Assembly (NCBI GenBank): GCA_017512025.1
Contig: JAFWHH010000009.1
Location: forward strand, 310,001-374,000
Direction: 5' to 3'
From: Clostridia bacterium
GTDB lineage: Bacteria > Bacillota > Clostridia > TANB77 > CAG-508
DNA length: 64,000 nucleotides
A model generated the notes under the pieces. It did no database searches and had not been told where the DNA came from. It saw only the letters and a program-made list of their open reading frames with translations. Made by a program: the position numbers and the translations under genes. Every line of letters begins with the position of its first letter. Within the stretch, counting starts at the first letter, position 1. Positions 52,230 to 61,695 of the stretch are shown here, in pieces.

Positions 52230-54056
52230 TTACATCTTTTTGATAATATCATTCATTGCTTCTACTAATCTATCATTTTCTTCCTCAGTTCTTACAGCAA
52301 GTCTGATATAATTCAAACCTTTGAACGCATCCTTTGTCTTAAGATCTTTAATAAAAATATTTTCATCAATCAATTTCTCCGCTACTGTTGTTGAGTCGAT
52401 ATCGTTTAAATTACATAATACATAGTTTGCTTCAGAGTCATATACTTTTATCTCTTTTATTTTCTTTAAACAATTAATAAAACGAGCTCTTTCTTCTGCA
52501 ATTTTGTCACAAGCAGTTATATAATCCTTTTTATATAGATTTGCTATTTGTAAGAAATACTCTCCATATGAATTGATATTCCAGATTGAAGCATATTTCT
52601 TTATTTCTTTCATGATTTCTTCGTTGCTTGTTGCCAAAACTCCCAATCTTAATCCTGGAATTCCATATGATTTACTAATGCTCTTGATTACTATCAAGTT
52701 TTTATATTTACTTAAAATATCGTCTGTTATCAATGAGTATCTTATATCTTTTTCTGCAAAATCAACAAAAGACTCATCGATAATAATATACTTGTCTTTC
52801 TTATTGCATTCTTCAATAATAGACATGATTTCGTCATATTTTATATATGCACCTGTTGGATTATCTGGGTTAACAAGACAGATAATATCATTCTTAGATA
52901 TATTATCTTTTATCTCTTTTACATCAAAATTGTAATCATTTTTGCTCATATCAAAAATATTTAATTCACAATTTTCAAAACATCTAATATACTCGTTAAA
53001 CACAGATTTAGAAACATACATTTTTCCTTTTAGAATTCTACCTAATGTGTTTATAAGCTCTGCCGCACCATTTCCAACGCATAAGTAACTTCCTTCTACA
53101 TCACCAAATAATCTTCCGGCATTTATACATTGAGTTGCCATACCAGATGGGTACTGTGTTATAAGGTTTGTAGAAAAATAGTTTATTTTATCCATCATTT
53201 TCTTAGGTGGATAGTATGGATTTACTAAATAGCAATAATCAAGTAATCCTTCGAATCTCCAATAACCACCATATCTCTTTTGGAAATTCTTTAATCTTTC
53301 TTTTCCTCTAGAGAAAATACATGTGGCAATGTCCAAATCTTGTGCATCATCAATTTCATACCAATCAATATCAGACACATCAAGTGCTTCAAGTTGACTT
53401 CTTGATAAGTGTGCAATAATCTTTAAAACAAGTTCATAATACTCATTTTCTCCATATGCCTTTATATATGCATCAAGAAATGGATTGAATTCTTTTTTAG
53501 AAAACTCTTTGCTAAATTTATAAACATTAACAGTTTTATAATATTTATCAATTTCATTATAATTGAATCCACTTTTTTCAATAAATTCTATTATACTATT
53601 ATTTTCATCAATCTTAATAACAGTTCCATCCATCCATTGTTCATACTTTGCAACTGAAACTAAGTTTGGTTTCTTTGAATCAACTAATCTCTTTATTAAA
53701 ACTGGATCATAAATTAAATCTGATTCTAATAAGATTGTATCATCTTTTTCTAACTCTTCTTTTGCCATGTATAAAGAATAGATATTATTAGTCTTATCGT
53801 ATACATCATTATCGATAAATATAAATTCCATTTCTTTCATTCTTGGATTTTTACATTCTTCTAAGATATACTTCTTAACATTCTCTCCTCTATATCCAAC
53901 TACCATTACAAATCTTTTTATTCCTGCATCTAATAATGCCTCCGTAGCTCTCTCAATAAGAGTTTTTCCGTCTACTTCAAGCATACACTTTGTATTGTTT
54001 TTTGTATACTTTCCTAATCTTTTTCCCATTCCCGCTGCTAACATTAACGCTTGCAT
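52230..54056 (-). CDS. Bifunctional: nucleotidyl(cytidylyl)transferase + class I/II PLP enzyme
   Basis: 608 residues from the ATG at 54054-54056 (GGAG nine bases before). Residues about 1-225 are a LicC-like nucleotidyltransferase: ALMLAAGMGKRLG, TKCMLEVDGKTLIERA, LLESDLIYD and WYEIDDAQDL. Residues about 235-608 are a fold-type I PLP enzyme close to HisC/CobD: VGNGAAELINTLGRI, LVNPDNPTGAY, YIIIDESFVDFAE, the PLP lysine in KSISKSYGIPGLRLG, and Arg in IRLAVRTEEE. LicC homologues make CDP-choline-like donors; CobD homologues decarboxylate phosphothreonine or phosphoserine. Together they would make CDP-ethanolamine or CDP-aminopropanol (inference). A transaminase role, as in PntC-type phosphonate enzymes, is the alternative. 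Confidence 0.88.
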   Translation of the reverse strand: MQALMLAAGMGKRLGKYTKNNTKCMLEVDGKTLIERATEALLDAGIKRFVMVVGYRGENVKKYILEECKNPRMKEMEFIFIDNDVYDKTNNIYSLYMAKEELEKDDTILLESDLIYDPVLIKRLVDSKKPNLVSVAKYEQWMDGTVIKIDENNSIIEFIEKSGFNYNEIDKYYKTVNVYKFSKEFSKKEFNPFLDAYIKAYGENEYYELVLKIIAHLSRSQLEALDVSDIDWYEIDDAQDLDIATCIFSRGKERLKNFQKRYGGYWRFEGLLDYCYLVNPYYPPKKMMDKINYFSTNLITQYPSGMATQCINAGRLFGDVEGSYLCVGNGAAELINTLGRILKGKMYVSKSVFNEYIRCFENCELNIFDMSKNDYNFDVKEIKDNISKNDIICLVNPDNPTGAYIKYDEIMSIIEECNKKDKYIIIDESFVDFAEKDIRYSLITDDILSKYKNLIVIKSISKSYGIPGLRLGVLATSNEEIMKEIKKYASIWNINSYGEYFLQIANLYKKDYITACDKIAEERARFINCLKKIKEIKVYDSEANYVLCNLNDIDSTTVAEKLIDENIFIKDLKTKDAFKGLNYIRLAVRTEEENDRLVEAMNDIIKKM

Positions 54057-54060
54057 ACAT

Positions 54061-54525
54061 CTATTCTCCTTCCTTAAAAATAATTTTTCCAATTATATTT
54101 TTCTTAGTAATTATCCCAATCTCATCAAATCGGCTATCAATACTCGCATTTCTATTATCACCTAATATGAAATACTCATTTGACTTCAAAGTAATTTCAT
54201 CTTTTATATTTCCAGAATCTTGAATATACCTATCATCAAACTTTTCTCCATTAACATATAAATAACCATCTAGAATATTAATTCTATCATTAGGAATACC
54301 AACTGCTCTTTTTATTATCACTTTGCCATCTTTTTTTACAACGACAATATCATTCCTCTTGATTTGCAAATCGAATTTTTTTGCTATCAATACTTGTCCA
54401 TTCTTTAGTGTTGGTACCATTGATTCGCCTCTTACAAAACACAATTGAAACAGAAATGTGTTAATAAAAAAAACAATAATTCCTATTATTAATATTTCAA
54501 TAATAAATCTAATTTTTTTATTCAC
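54061..54525 (-). CDS. lepB: Signal peptidase I
   Basis: 154 residues from the GTG at 54523-54525 (GGAG eight bases upstream; no suitable ATG). One N-terminal TM helix (FIIEILIIGIIVFFINTFLF). Catalytic Ser in VRGESMVPTL, catalytic Lys in VIIKRAVGIPNDRI, and box E GDNRNASIDSRF. Cleaves signal peptides of exported proteins on the outer membrane face. It lies four bases before the cytidylyltransferase fusion and 23 after galE, so it is expressed with the polymer genes; it could be the housekeeping or a dedicated enzyme. Confidence 0.92.
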   Translation of the reverse strand: MNKKIRFIIEILIIGIIVFFINTFLFQLCFVRGESMVPTLKNGQVLIAKKFDLQIKRNDIVVVKKDGKVIIKRAVGIPNDRINILDGYLYVNGEKFDDRYIQDSGNIKDEITLKSNEYFILGDNRNASIDSRFDEIGIITKKNIIGKIIFKEGE

Positions 54526-54548
54526 TATATATACTCCATAAAATAGCA

Positions 54549-55553
54549 CTACTTATTTGTTTGGATATAGTTCCATGAGTCTTTACACATATCTTCAAGT
54601 GTCTTTTCTGCTACCCAACCAAGTTCTTCTTCAGCTTTTTTAGGATCAGCATAACATGTAGCAATATCTCCTGCTCTACGCCCAGTTATTTTATATTTTA
54701 CTTCTTTTCCAGTAGCATTTTCAAATGCTTTAACCATATCTAAAACGCTATATCCTGTTCCTGTTCCAAGGTTATATATGTATAATCCTTGATTTTCCTT
54801 ATCAATTTTTTCTAACGCTTTAACATGTCCTTTAGCTAAATCAACTACATGTATGTAGTCTCTTACACCTGTTCCATCTGGAGTATCATAATCATCACCA
54901 AATACTGATAATTCTGGTAATATTCCAGCTGCAACTCTTACAACATAAGGCATTAAGTTGTTTGGGATACCTTGTGGTTCCTCACCTATTAATCCACTTG
55001 AATGAGCTCCAACAGGATTAAAGTATCTTAATATACATATATCCATTGTATTATCAGATGCATATACATCTTTTAATATTTGTTCAATGAATAATTTAGT
55101 TGTTCCGTATGGATTTGTTGTTCCTCCAACCTTACATTCTTCTGTAATTGGAATAACTTCTGGATCCCCATATACAGTTGCAGATGAGCTAAATATAAAC
55201 TTCTTACAGTTATATTTTCTCATTACATCTAATAGGGCTAGACATCCACCAATATTATTCTCATAATATTCAATTGGCTTTTGAACTGACTCGCCAACTG
55301 CCTTATAACCTGCAAAATTAATTACAGCTTCTATATAATTTTCAGAGAATACTTTATCAAGTGCCTCTTTATCTTTATAATCTATTTCATAAAATTTAAA
55401 ATCTTTTCCTGTAATTGTTTTAATCTTGTCTAATACTTCTGGTTTACTATTTGAAAAGTTATCTATGATAACTATATCCTTTCCTGAATTTAGTAATTCA
55501 ACTGCTGTATGACTTCCAATGTAGCCTGCACCACCTGGTAATAAAATTGCCAT
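54549..55553 (-). CDS. galE: UDP-glucose 4-epimerase
   Basis: 334 residues from the ATG at 55551-55553 (GAGGAGG upstream). Interconverts UDP-glucose and UDP-galactose, supplying galactose for glycans. NAD loop GGAGYIGSHTAVELL, with Pro in place of the usual Thr just before it (LLPGGAG instead of VTGGAG). Catalytic SSSATVYGDP and NPYGTTKLFIE (YxxxK). DICILRYFNPVGAH and GTGVRDYIHVVDLAKGHV are family blocks. First gene of the operon running to 48200, behind the promoter at 55591-55619. Confidence 0.95.
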   Translation of the reverse strand: MAILLPGGAGYIGSHTAVELLNSGKDIVIIDNFSNSKPEVLDKIKTITGKDFKFYEIDYKDKEALDKVFSENYIEAVINFAGYKAVGESVQKPIEYYENNIGGCLALLDVMRKYNCKKFIFSSSATVYGDPEVIPITEECKVGGTTNPYGTTKLFIEQILKDVYASDNTMDICILRYFNPVGAHSSGLIGEEPQGIPNNLMPYVVRVAAGILPELSVFGDDYDTPDGTGVRDYIHVVDLAKGHVKALEKIDKENQGLYIYNLGTGTGYSVLDMVKAFENATGKEVKYKITGRRAGDIATCYADPKKAEEELGWVAEKTLEDMCKDSWNYIQTNK

Positions 55554-55590
55554 AAAAATACCTCCTCTTTCATGTATTACTAACGGTGTT

Positions 55591-55619
55591 ATTATATATC
55601 TAAATTTGTTTACAAGCAA
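55591..55619 (-). promoter_or_regulatory. Promoter of the galE-to-small-protein operon
   Basis: Minus strand: -35 TTGCTT (55614-55619), 17-bp spacer, perfect -10 TATAAT (55591-55596). It drives galE, lepB and the four genes down to 48200. Confidence 0.7.
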
Positions 55620-55660
55620 TATTTTTGCTACATTTAATGCAATTAGTTTTACCAAATAAA

Positions 55661-55692
55661 AAAAGGATTTTCCTTTCAGAAAATCCTTTTAC
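55661..55692 (-). terminator. Terminator after the GtrB-like gene
   Basis: AAAAGGATTTT and AAAATCCTTTT arms with an eight-base loop, then T run on the minus strand. Confidence 0.85.
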
Positions 55693-55697
55693 TTTAT

Positions 55698-56633
55698 TTA
55701 CTCAATATTTATTTTTTTATCAATAATAAATTGTGGCCTTTGCTTTACTTCATCATATATTCGACCAATATATTCTGACATAATCCATAATGAAAATAAT
55801 TGTACTCCAGCAAAGAATGTTATTCCAATCATTAATGATGTCCAACCTGAAGATAGGTCATTTAGATTACAGAAATAAGATATCAATGCATATACCAATA
55901 GTACCATCGATATAACAATGCTAAACAAACCTAAACATCCTACAAGCTTTAGTGGCTTGTTTGAAAAACTAATGATTCCGTCTCCAGCTAGTTTTAGCAT
56001 CTTTCTTAATGGATATTTTGTTTTTCCAGCAAATCTTCTTTTACGTTCATATTCAAATGGAGTTTGCTTATAACCTACCCAACTAAATAGACCTCTCAAG
56101 AACTTATTGTGCTCAGGTAGTTCATTAATAACATCCACAACTTTTTTATCTACAAGTCTAAAATCTCCTGTATCTTTGGGAATTTCAACGTTAGATAACG
56201 AATTTAATGTTTTATAAAACATCTTTGCTGTAAATAGTTTAAATGGTGATTCACCAGCTCTAGATTTTCTTTTACCATAAATAACATCATAACCTTGTTC
56301 CCACAATTTAAGCATATCAGGAATTAGCTCTGGTGGATCTTGTAAATCTGCATCAATGATTAATACTGCATCTCCTGTAGAATACTTTAAACCTGCAGTT
56401 ACTGCTGCTTGATGTCCAAAATTTCTAGAAAAAGATAGCACTTTTACCTTTTTATCTACCTGTGCAATTTTAGAAATCATATTGTATGTATTATCCTTAC
56501 TTCCATCATTAATGATAACCATTTCATAATCGTATTCTTCTAATGATTTTAGTATTGAATTCAATCTCTTATAGCACTCATCTACAACTTCTTGCTCATT
56601 AAACATTGGAATTATTACCGAAATCTTCTTCAT
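55698..56633 (-). CDS. Family 2 glycosyltransferase, GtrB/DPM1-like
   Basis: 311 residues. GT2 domain at about 1-215: SVIIPMFNEQEVVDECYKRL, DYEMVIINDGSKDNT, VLIIDADLQDPPELI (DxD-like) and KDTGDFRLVDKKVVDVI. Two C-terminal TM helices at about 232-290 (GLFSIVISMVLLVYALISYF, GITFFAGVQLFSLWIMSEYI). Such enzymes load a sugar onto undecaprenyl phosphate for later transfer outside, e.g. wall or LTA glycosylation. It pairs naturally with a GT-C enzyme such as the gene at 59895-61694. Located 39 bases downstream of the lectin-lysozyme gene. Confidence 0.92.
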   Translation of the reverse strand: MKKISVIIPMFNEQEVVDECYKRLNSILKSLEEYDYEMVIINDGSKDNTYNMISKIAQVDKKVKVLSFSRNFGHQAAVTAGLKYSTGDAVLIIDADLQDPPELIPDMLKLWEQGYDVIYGKRKSRAGESPFKLFTAKMFYKTLNSLSNVEIPKDTGDFRLVDKKVVDVINELPEHNKFLRGLFSWVGYKQTPFEYERKRRFAGKTKYPLRKMLKLAGDGIISFSNKPLKLVGCLGLFSIVISMVLLVYALISYFCNLNDLSSGWTSLMIGITFFAGVQLFSLWIMSEYIGRIYDEVKQRPQFIIDKKINIE

Positions 56634-56672
56634 CTTTATTCCTTTCTTAGCTAAAACTCTTGTAAGCTATTT

Positions 56673-59600
56673 TTAATATCTTATATCAATATCAACATTG
56701 CCATTTATTCCTGGTACCTTACCAGAATCTGTATATTGCCACATGTTATACGAATATTTAAAGTTCGTCTTCTTATTTGGATCATATGTATAATGAGCTA
56801 CCCAAATAGAATAATTACTTAATTGACTAAATATCAATTCATCATAGAACCAACTCTTGCTTGCATATACCATAGGCTCATATCCACTTTTGGCAATCTC
56901 ATTACAGAAAGCCTTACATATAGCGGTTCTTTCTGATACTGAAAGCCAGTCTGCTCTACCAACTCTATCGCCGTTTACAAATTCAGAATCAAAAACTACT
57001 GGACATGTTATTTTATATTTCTTTATCATAGAAACAACAAATTTTGCTTCATCAATAGCTTCTTGTTGAGTTATCGCTTGAGAATAGAAATATACACCAA
57101 CATCAATATTATTCTTGATTGCATTTTCTATATTATATTCAAATTTTGTATCAGATACGACTTTACCCGTTTCATAACCTCTATATCCAACTCTAATCAT
57201 AGCGAAGCCAACACCTGATGCCTTAACTTGACTCCAATCTATAGTACCATTATGTGAAGAAACATCTATACCAATTTCATCGCTCTTTACTCTTTCAAGT
57301 TTGAACTTTTGTGATTTTCCATCATTGCGTTCATACAAAAGAACTTGATTTCCATCTTTTCCAGTTGAAGCTGTCATGTAATATCCATTACATTTAGCAA
57401 TAATGTTGTAGTAACCATCTCCTGCATCTTTTATTATCCATGCCTGAGCATTTCCGCCATAATAATCATATTGCTGTACCACTGTACCATTTGATATACC
57501 AGCATCTTTAACATCTAAACCTTTTCCAGATCTTTTTGAAATAATCTTATAGTATCCGCCTCCGATATTTGTAATGTAGAATCTTTGTTGTGACACGTTG
57601 TTATCATGCCATAGTTGAAGCTTTGCTCCTTGTGGGGCTGACCCTGTATCTATATCAAATACCCTACTATTATCTATAGCACTTCTTATTTTATATTCGC
57701 CATTTTCAACGCTCTTTACTGGTTTATCTTTTAAAACTTTATCTAGTTTAAATTTTTGATTCTTAGAGCCATTTGATTCATATAATAGTACTGATGTACC
57801 ATTTTTAGAATTTGCAGTCGTCATATAATATCCATTACATTTTGCAATAATATTATAATATCCATCACCCGCATCTTTTATTACCCATGATTGTGCATTT
57901 CCACCATAATAATCATATTGCTGTACTCTTGTTCCATTTTTTATTCCAGCATCTTGAACATCTAAGCCCATTCCGGTTTTTCTCGATGTTATTTTGTAAT
58001 ATCCTCCTCCAATATGTACAATGTTAAATCTCTGTTGAGACACGTCATTATCATACCATAGTTGTAATTTAGCTCCTCGAGGACTTGAACCTGTATCGAT
58101 ATCAAATATTTGGCTATTATCAATAGCGCTTCTTATTTCATACTCTCCATCTTCTACAATTTGTTTTGGAGTATCTTTTAGTACTTTATCTAACTTAAAT
58201 TTTTGATTTATAGATTCATTTGACTCATTAAGCAGTATTGATGTACCATCTTTTGCATTTGCTGCTGTCATATAATATCCGCTACATTTTGCAATAATAT
58301 TGTAATATCCATCTCCTGCATCTTTTATTATCCATGCCTGTGCATTTCCACCATAGTAATCATATTGCTGTACTCTCGTTCCATTTTTTAAGCTAGCATC
58401 TTGCACGTCCAATCCCATTCCAGTCTTTCTTGAAGTGATTTTGTAATAACCTCCTCCAATATGTACTATGTTAAATCTCTGCTGATCGACATCGTTGTCA
58501 TGCCATAATTGTAATTTTGCACCTCTTGGATTTGATCCAGTATCTATATCGAAAATTCTTGTTGTGTCTACAGCACTTCTTATCTCGTATTCTCCATCTG
58601 CTATTATTTGTTTTGGCGTATCTTTAAAAACTTTATGTAATTTAAATTTTTGATTTTTAGTTCCATTTGACTCGTACAATAATACAGATGTGCCATCTTT
58701 TGCATTCGCAGTTGTCATATAATATCCATTACATTTTGAAATAATATTATAATATCCATCTCCTGCATCTTTTATTATCCATGATTGAGCATCTCCGCCA
58801 TGATAATCATATTGTTGCACTTTTGTACCATTAGAAATTCCTGAATCTTTAACATCTAGACTCATCCATGTTTTTCTTGAGATTATTTTGTAATATCCGC
58901 CGCCAATAGAGCTTATATAAAATCTCTGTTGAACAACATCATTATCATACCATAATTGCAATTTCGCGCCACGTGGATTTGAACCAGTATCTATATCAAA
59001 GATTCTACTATTGTCAATAGCACTTCTTATCTCGTACTCGCCATCTTCTATAGTTGATTGAGGTGTATCTTTTAGCACTTTGTCAAATTTAAATTTTTGA
59101 CCAAGCGAATCATTTCGTTCAAATGTTTGAATTGCAGTTCCATCTGCGCCGCTATTATTGACTGTAGTCATGTATTTTTTACTACATTTTGAAATGATAT
59201 TATAATATCCATCTCCAGCATCTTTTATTATCCATGCTTGTTGATCTGAACCATTAGCATCATATTGCTGTACTTTTGCTCCATTTGCATTTTCTCCGCC
59301 AGCAACTTCAATTACTTTTCCAAATCTTCTTGAAGTAATCTTATAGTATCCATTTCCAATATGAGTTATATAAAATCTTTGTTGAGTTACATCGTTGTCG
59401 TGCCATAATTGAAGTTTTGCTCCTTGAGGATTTGAGCCTGTATCTACGTCGAATATTCTCGTTGTATCTACAGCACTTCTTATCTCGTATTCACCATCTT
59501 CTATAGTTCTTGATGGATTTATTTGTTCTTCAGCGTTCCTTGTTAAATTTGTACTTTTTTGCATTCTAACATTAGTACTGCTGCTTTCTGTTTGAATATT

Positions 59601-59819
59601 CTCATCTTTTTTTTCAATTTCAGAGCTATTATCTTCTTTAATAGTATTGGAACTCTCGTTATTATCATTTAATTCAGATTCGCTATTTTCAGATTTCTCT
59701 GTTTCGATATTATTTTTTTCAGTATTATCAATTATATTATTTTCTTCTGCCGCAACTGTAACCATTTGACAAAAAAGAATCATAAAAATCAATAATATGC
59801 TTAACAGGCATTTTTTCAT
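56673..59819 (-). CDS. Secreted GH25 lysozyme with five ricin-type lectin repeats
   Basis: 1048 residues from the ATG at 59817-59819 (GGGAGG upstream). Signal peptide at 1-24 (KKCLLSILLIFMILFCQMVT). A Glu/Asn/Ser-rich disordered region spans about 25-103. Five near-identical repeats of about 150 residues, each a RICIN-type beta-trefoil (DGEYEIRSA, GAKLQLWHDN, GGGYYKITSRK, WIIKDAGDGYYNI), occupy about 104-850. A C-terminal GH25 muramidase lies at about 855-1048 with EIGIDVSSHNG and PVVFDSEFV (DxE catalytic pair). It should bind a wall or surface glycan and cut peptidoglycan or that polymer. Own promoter upstream. Confidence 0.93.
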   Translation of the reverse strand: MKKCLLSILLIFMILFCQMVTVAAEENNIIDNTEKNNIETEKSENSESELNDNNESSNTIKEDNSSEIEKKDENIQTESSSTNVRMQKSTNLTRNAEEQINPSRTIEDGEYEIRSAVDTTRIFDVDTGSNPQGAKLQLWHDNDVTQQRFYITHIGNGYYKITSRRFGKVIEVAGGENANGAKVQQYDANGSDQQAWIIKDAGDGYYNIISKCSKKYMTTVNNSGADGTAIQTFERNDSLGQKFKFDKVLKDTPQSTIEDGEYEIRSAIDNSRIFDIDTGSNPRGAKLQLWYDNDVVQQRFYISSIGGGYYKIISRKTWMSLDVKDSGISNGTKVQQYDYHGGDAQSWIIKDAGDGYYNIISKCNGYYMTTANAKDGTSVLLYESNGTKNQKFKLHKVFKDTPKQIIADGEYEIRSAVDTTRIFDIDTGSNPRGAKLQLWHDNDVDQQRFNIVHIGGGYYKITSRKTGMGLDVQDASLKNGTRVQQYDYYGGNAQAWIIKDAGDGYYNIIAKCSGYYMTAANAKDGTSILLNESNESINQKFKLDKVLKDTPKQIVEDGEYEIRSAIDNSQIFDIDTGSSPRGAKLQLWYDNDVSQQRFNIVHIGGGYYKITSRKTGMGLDVQDAGIKNGTRVQQYDYYGGNAQSWVIKDAGDGYYNIIAKCNGYYMTTANSKNGTSVLLYESNGSKNQKFKLDKVLKDKPVKSVENGEYKIRSAIDNSRVFDIDTGSAPQGAKLQLWHDNNVSQQRFYITNIGGGYYKIISKRSGKGLDVKDAGISNGTVVQQYDYYGGNAQAWIIKDAGDGYYNIIAKCNGYYMTASTGKDGNQVLLYERNDGKSQKFKLERVKSDEIGIDVSSHNGTIDWSQVKASGVGFAMIRVGYRGYETGKVVSDTKFEYNIENAIKNNIDVGVYFYSQAITQQEAIDEAKFVVSMIKKYKITCPVVFDSEFVNGDRVGRADWLSVSERTAICKAFCNEIAKSGYEPMVYASKSWFYDELIFSQLSNYSIWVAHYTYDPNKKTNFKYSYNMWQYTDSGKVPGINGNVDIDIRY
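57270..59510 (-). repeat. Five tandem repeats of about 450 bp within the lectin-lysozyme gene
   Basis: Each unit starts near a GAYGGNGAATA block encoding (E/N)DGEYEIRSA. The units differ mainly by silent and conservative changes, so they arose by duplication and can vary in number by recombination. Confidence 0.9.
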
Positions 59820-59845
59820 TTGATTTCCTCCCTTTTCATACTTCA

Positions 59846-59875
59846 ATTATAAACAAAACAACATACTTATTTCAA
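59846..59875 (-). promoter_or_regulatory. Promoter of the lectin-lysozyme gene
   Basis: Minus strand: -35 TTGAAA (59870-59875), 18-bp spacer, perfect -10 TATAAT (59846-59851). Confidence 0.6.
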
Positions 59876-59894
59876 TAGAAAAATATACCAATTG

Positions 59895-61694
59895 TTAATG
59901 TTGTTCATCTTTGCTAATCAATGCTGCAATAATAATTGGAGCACATAAAACAAGTGCATAACAATATCTAAATATACAAACTGGTGATAGTAATAATGTT
60001 AGATAATATGCAAATAATAAGCTTAACACATATAATAATCTTATTTTTTTCTTATATATTACATAGAAGAATGCAAATACTAATAATAAGAAATACGTTC
60101 CGCATGTAAATATTGATGATACAACTGGGATATTATTCCAGTAATTCTTTCCTACAATTAGATTTAAAGCTTTATCATATAAAGGAATCTTTGAATTTCT
60201 TTCAATCTCTATATATCTTTCATTATATGTTTTTGCTTCAAGCATGTCATATTCTATATAAGGGTGATATATTCTATAATCTGGGTACGTTTTATCTGGA
60301 TACCAGAAACCTAAACTGTTAAATAAAAAACCTTCAACATAATTTTCTGGATCCTCAATTAAGTTATCCACATATAATTTGATAACCTCACTACTGTTTT
60401 CTTTTACAAATGTTTCATTCATTGTTGCTTTAACACTATCTGAAATAGATTGATTAACCGTATAATATTCAAATAATTCTCCTTGTCTATATGCAAAAAC
60501 TTTTTCTATTAAAGCCTTTTCATCTTCTGAATATACTTCATTTTTATAAATATATGATCTTGCTATCTGTTGGCATGGTACGCTTGACATCTCTCTAATT
60601 GTATCTACCTCAACAACATTCATTTTTTTCAATATTGGACCTTTGTAAACAAAAAATAAAGCTATTGCTATTGCATATAAAGCTATACTTCTAAATTTAT
60701 ACTTCTTTACAAAGAAAATTGTTAATACAGCTGGTACTAATAAAATGTATAATCCATTGTTTCTGACTACACATAATAAAAGAGCCAAAATAACAAATTT
60801 TATTGGGTTAATTATTTTGTGCCAGAAATTCTCTGTATCCATTGCTAAATTGTATATTTCAATTAATACAAGAGCTATAAGTCCACAGAACAAAGTATCT
60901 TGTGCTGCTGAAACCATCATTATTATGTGTAATGGAAATACGCAGAAAAAAATAGTTGATAATATTAGCAATTTTTTATTATGACTTACTTTGTGTACGA
61001 AAATACATATCTTTGCTGCCACAAATGTCATTATGAACATCTGTACAAAACTATACATAGCAAATCCTATAGTATAGCTATTGAAAATAGTATTTCCTAA
61101 GTTTACAAACCAATATAAGAAGTATGAATATATTACTGAAAAATGAGTAGTTATTGTTACATCTTCATATTGCATTTGCATAATTTCATAACCTGCATCA
61201 TAACCATATAATCCTGGATATAATGCTAAGAATCCTAATATTCCAAAAAACAATAGTGTTCCAAATATAATCAATTTATTTTTCTTGCTCAATTCAAGTT
61301 CAGAGCTAACTGGCCTATTAGATATTCTATCTAATAAGCTAATTAAATTGTTGTATATTGGTATAAATGCAAACATCAGCATGACAATTTTTACTAATGT
61401 TGATAGAGTCCAAAAAATATCATTACATCTCTCAAGTTGAACTCCCAAAATCATTATAGTAGATGTAATTACAGACAATATAGTTGAATAAACAAACTTT
61501 TTTTCTTTATAATTTATTTTTACATATAACTTGTAATATATATATAAGAATGGAATATAAATTAAGTTATTGGCTCTATATCCTGTTGAGCCAATAATTA
61601 AATAATATGCAATACCTCCTACAGAAAGTATTGCAAATAATAAATTTAATATTTTTTTTACATTGTTTTTGCTAATTATTTCTTTAATACTCAT
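59895..61694 (-). CDS. Polytopic membrane glycosyltransferase-like protein (GT-C/DUF6020-type)
   Basis: 599 residues with about 12-13 TM helices (LLFAILSVGGIAYYLIIG, KLIIFGTLLFFGILGFLALY and others). LYPGLYGYDAGYEIMQMQY in the first large extracytoplasmic loop holds Asp residues of the kind used by GT-C enzymes. A large soluble loop lies at about 385-505. I recall this pattern as DUF6020, often in polymer clusters. It would use an undecaprenyl-phospho-sugar from the neighbouring GtrB-like enzyme. The gene starts one base after the stop of the GT2 gene upstream, so the two are coupled. Confidence 0.75.
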   Translation of the reverse strand: MSIKEIISKNNVKKILNLLFAILSVGGIAYYLIIGSTGYRANNLIYIPFLYIYYKLYVKINYKEKKFVYSTILSVITSTIMILGVQLERCNDIFWTLSTLVKIVMLMFAFIPIYNNLISLLDRISNRPVSSELELSKKNKLIIFGTLLFFGILGFLALYPGLYGYDAGYEIMQMQYEDVTITTHFSVIYSYFLYWFVNLGNTIFNSYTIGFAMYSFVQMFIMTFVAAKICIFVHKVSHNKKLLILSTIFFCVFPLHIIMMVSAAQDTLFCGLIALVLIEIYNLAMDTENFWHKIINPIKFVILALLLCVVRNNGLYILLVPAVLTIFFVKKYKFRSIALYAIAIALFFVYKGPILKKMNVVEVDTIREMSSVPCQQIARSYIYKNEVYSEDEKALIEKVFAYRQGELFEYYTVNQSISDSVKATMNETFVKENSSEVIKLYVDNLIEDPENYVEGFLFNSLGFWYPDKTYPDYRIYHPYIEYDMLEAKTYNERYIEIERNSKIPLYDKALNLIVGKNYWNNIPVVSSIFTCGTYFLLLVFAFFYVIYKKKIRLLYVLSLLFAYYLTLLLSPVCIFRYCYALVLCAPIIIAALISKDEQH

Positions 61695-61695
61695 A

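Noticed and set aside
57270..59510. Repeated units considered as a CRISPR or satellite array
   Set aside because: Units are about 450 bp, in frame and encode lectin domains; there are no short repeats with unique spacers.
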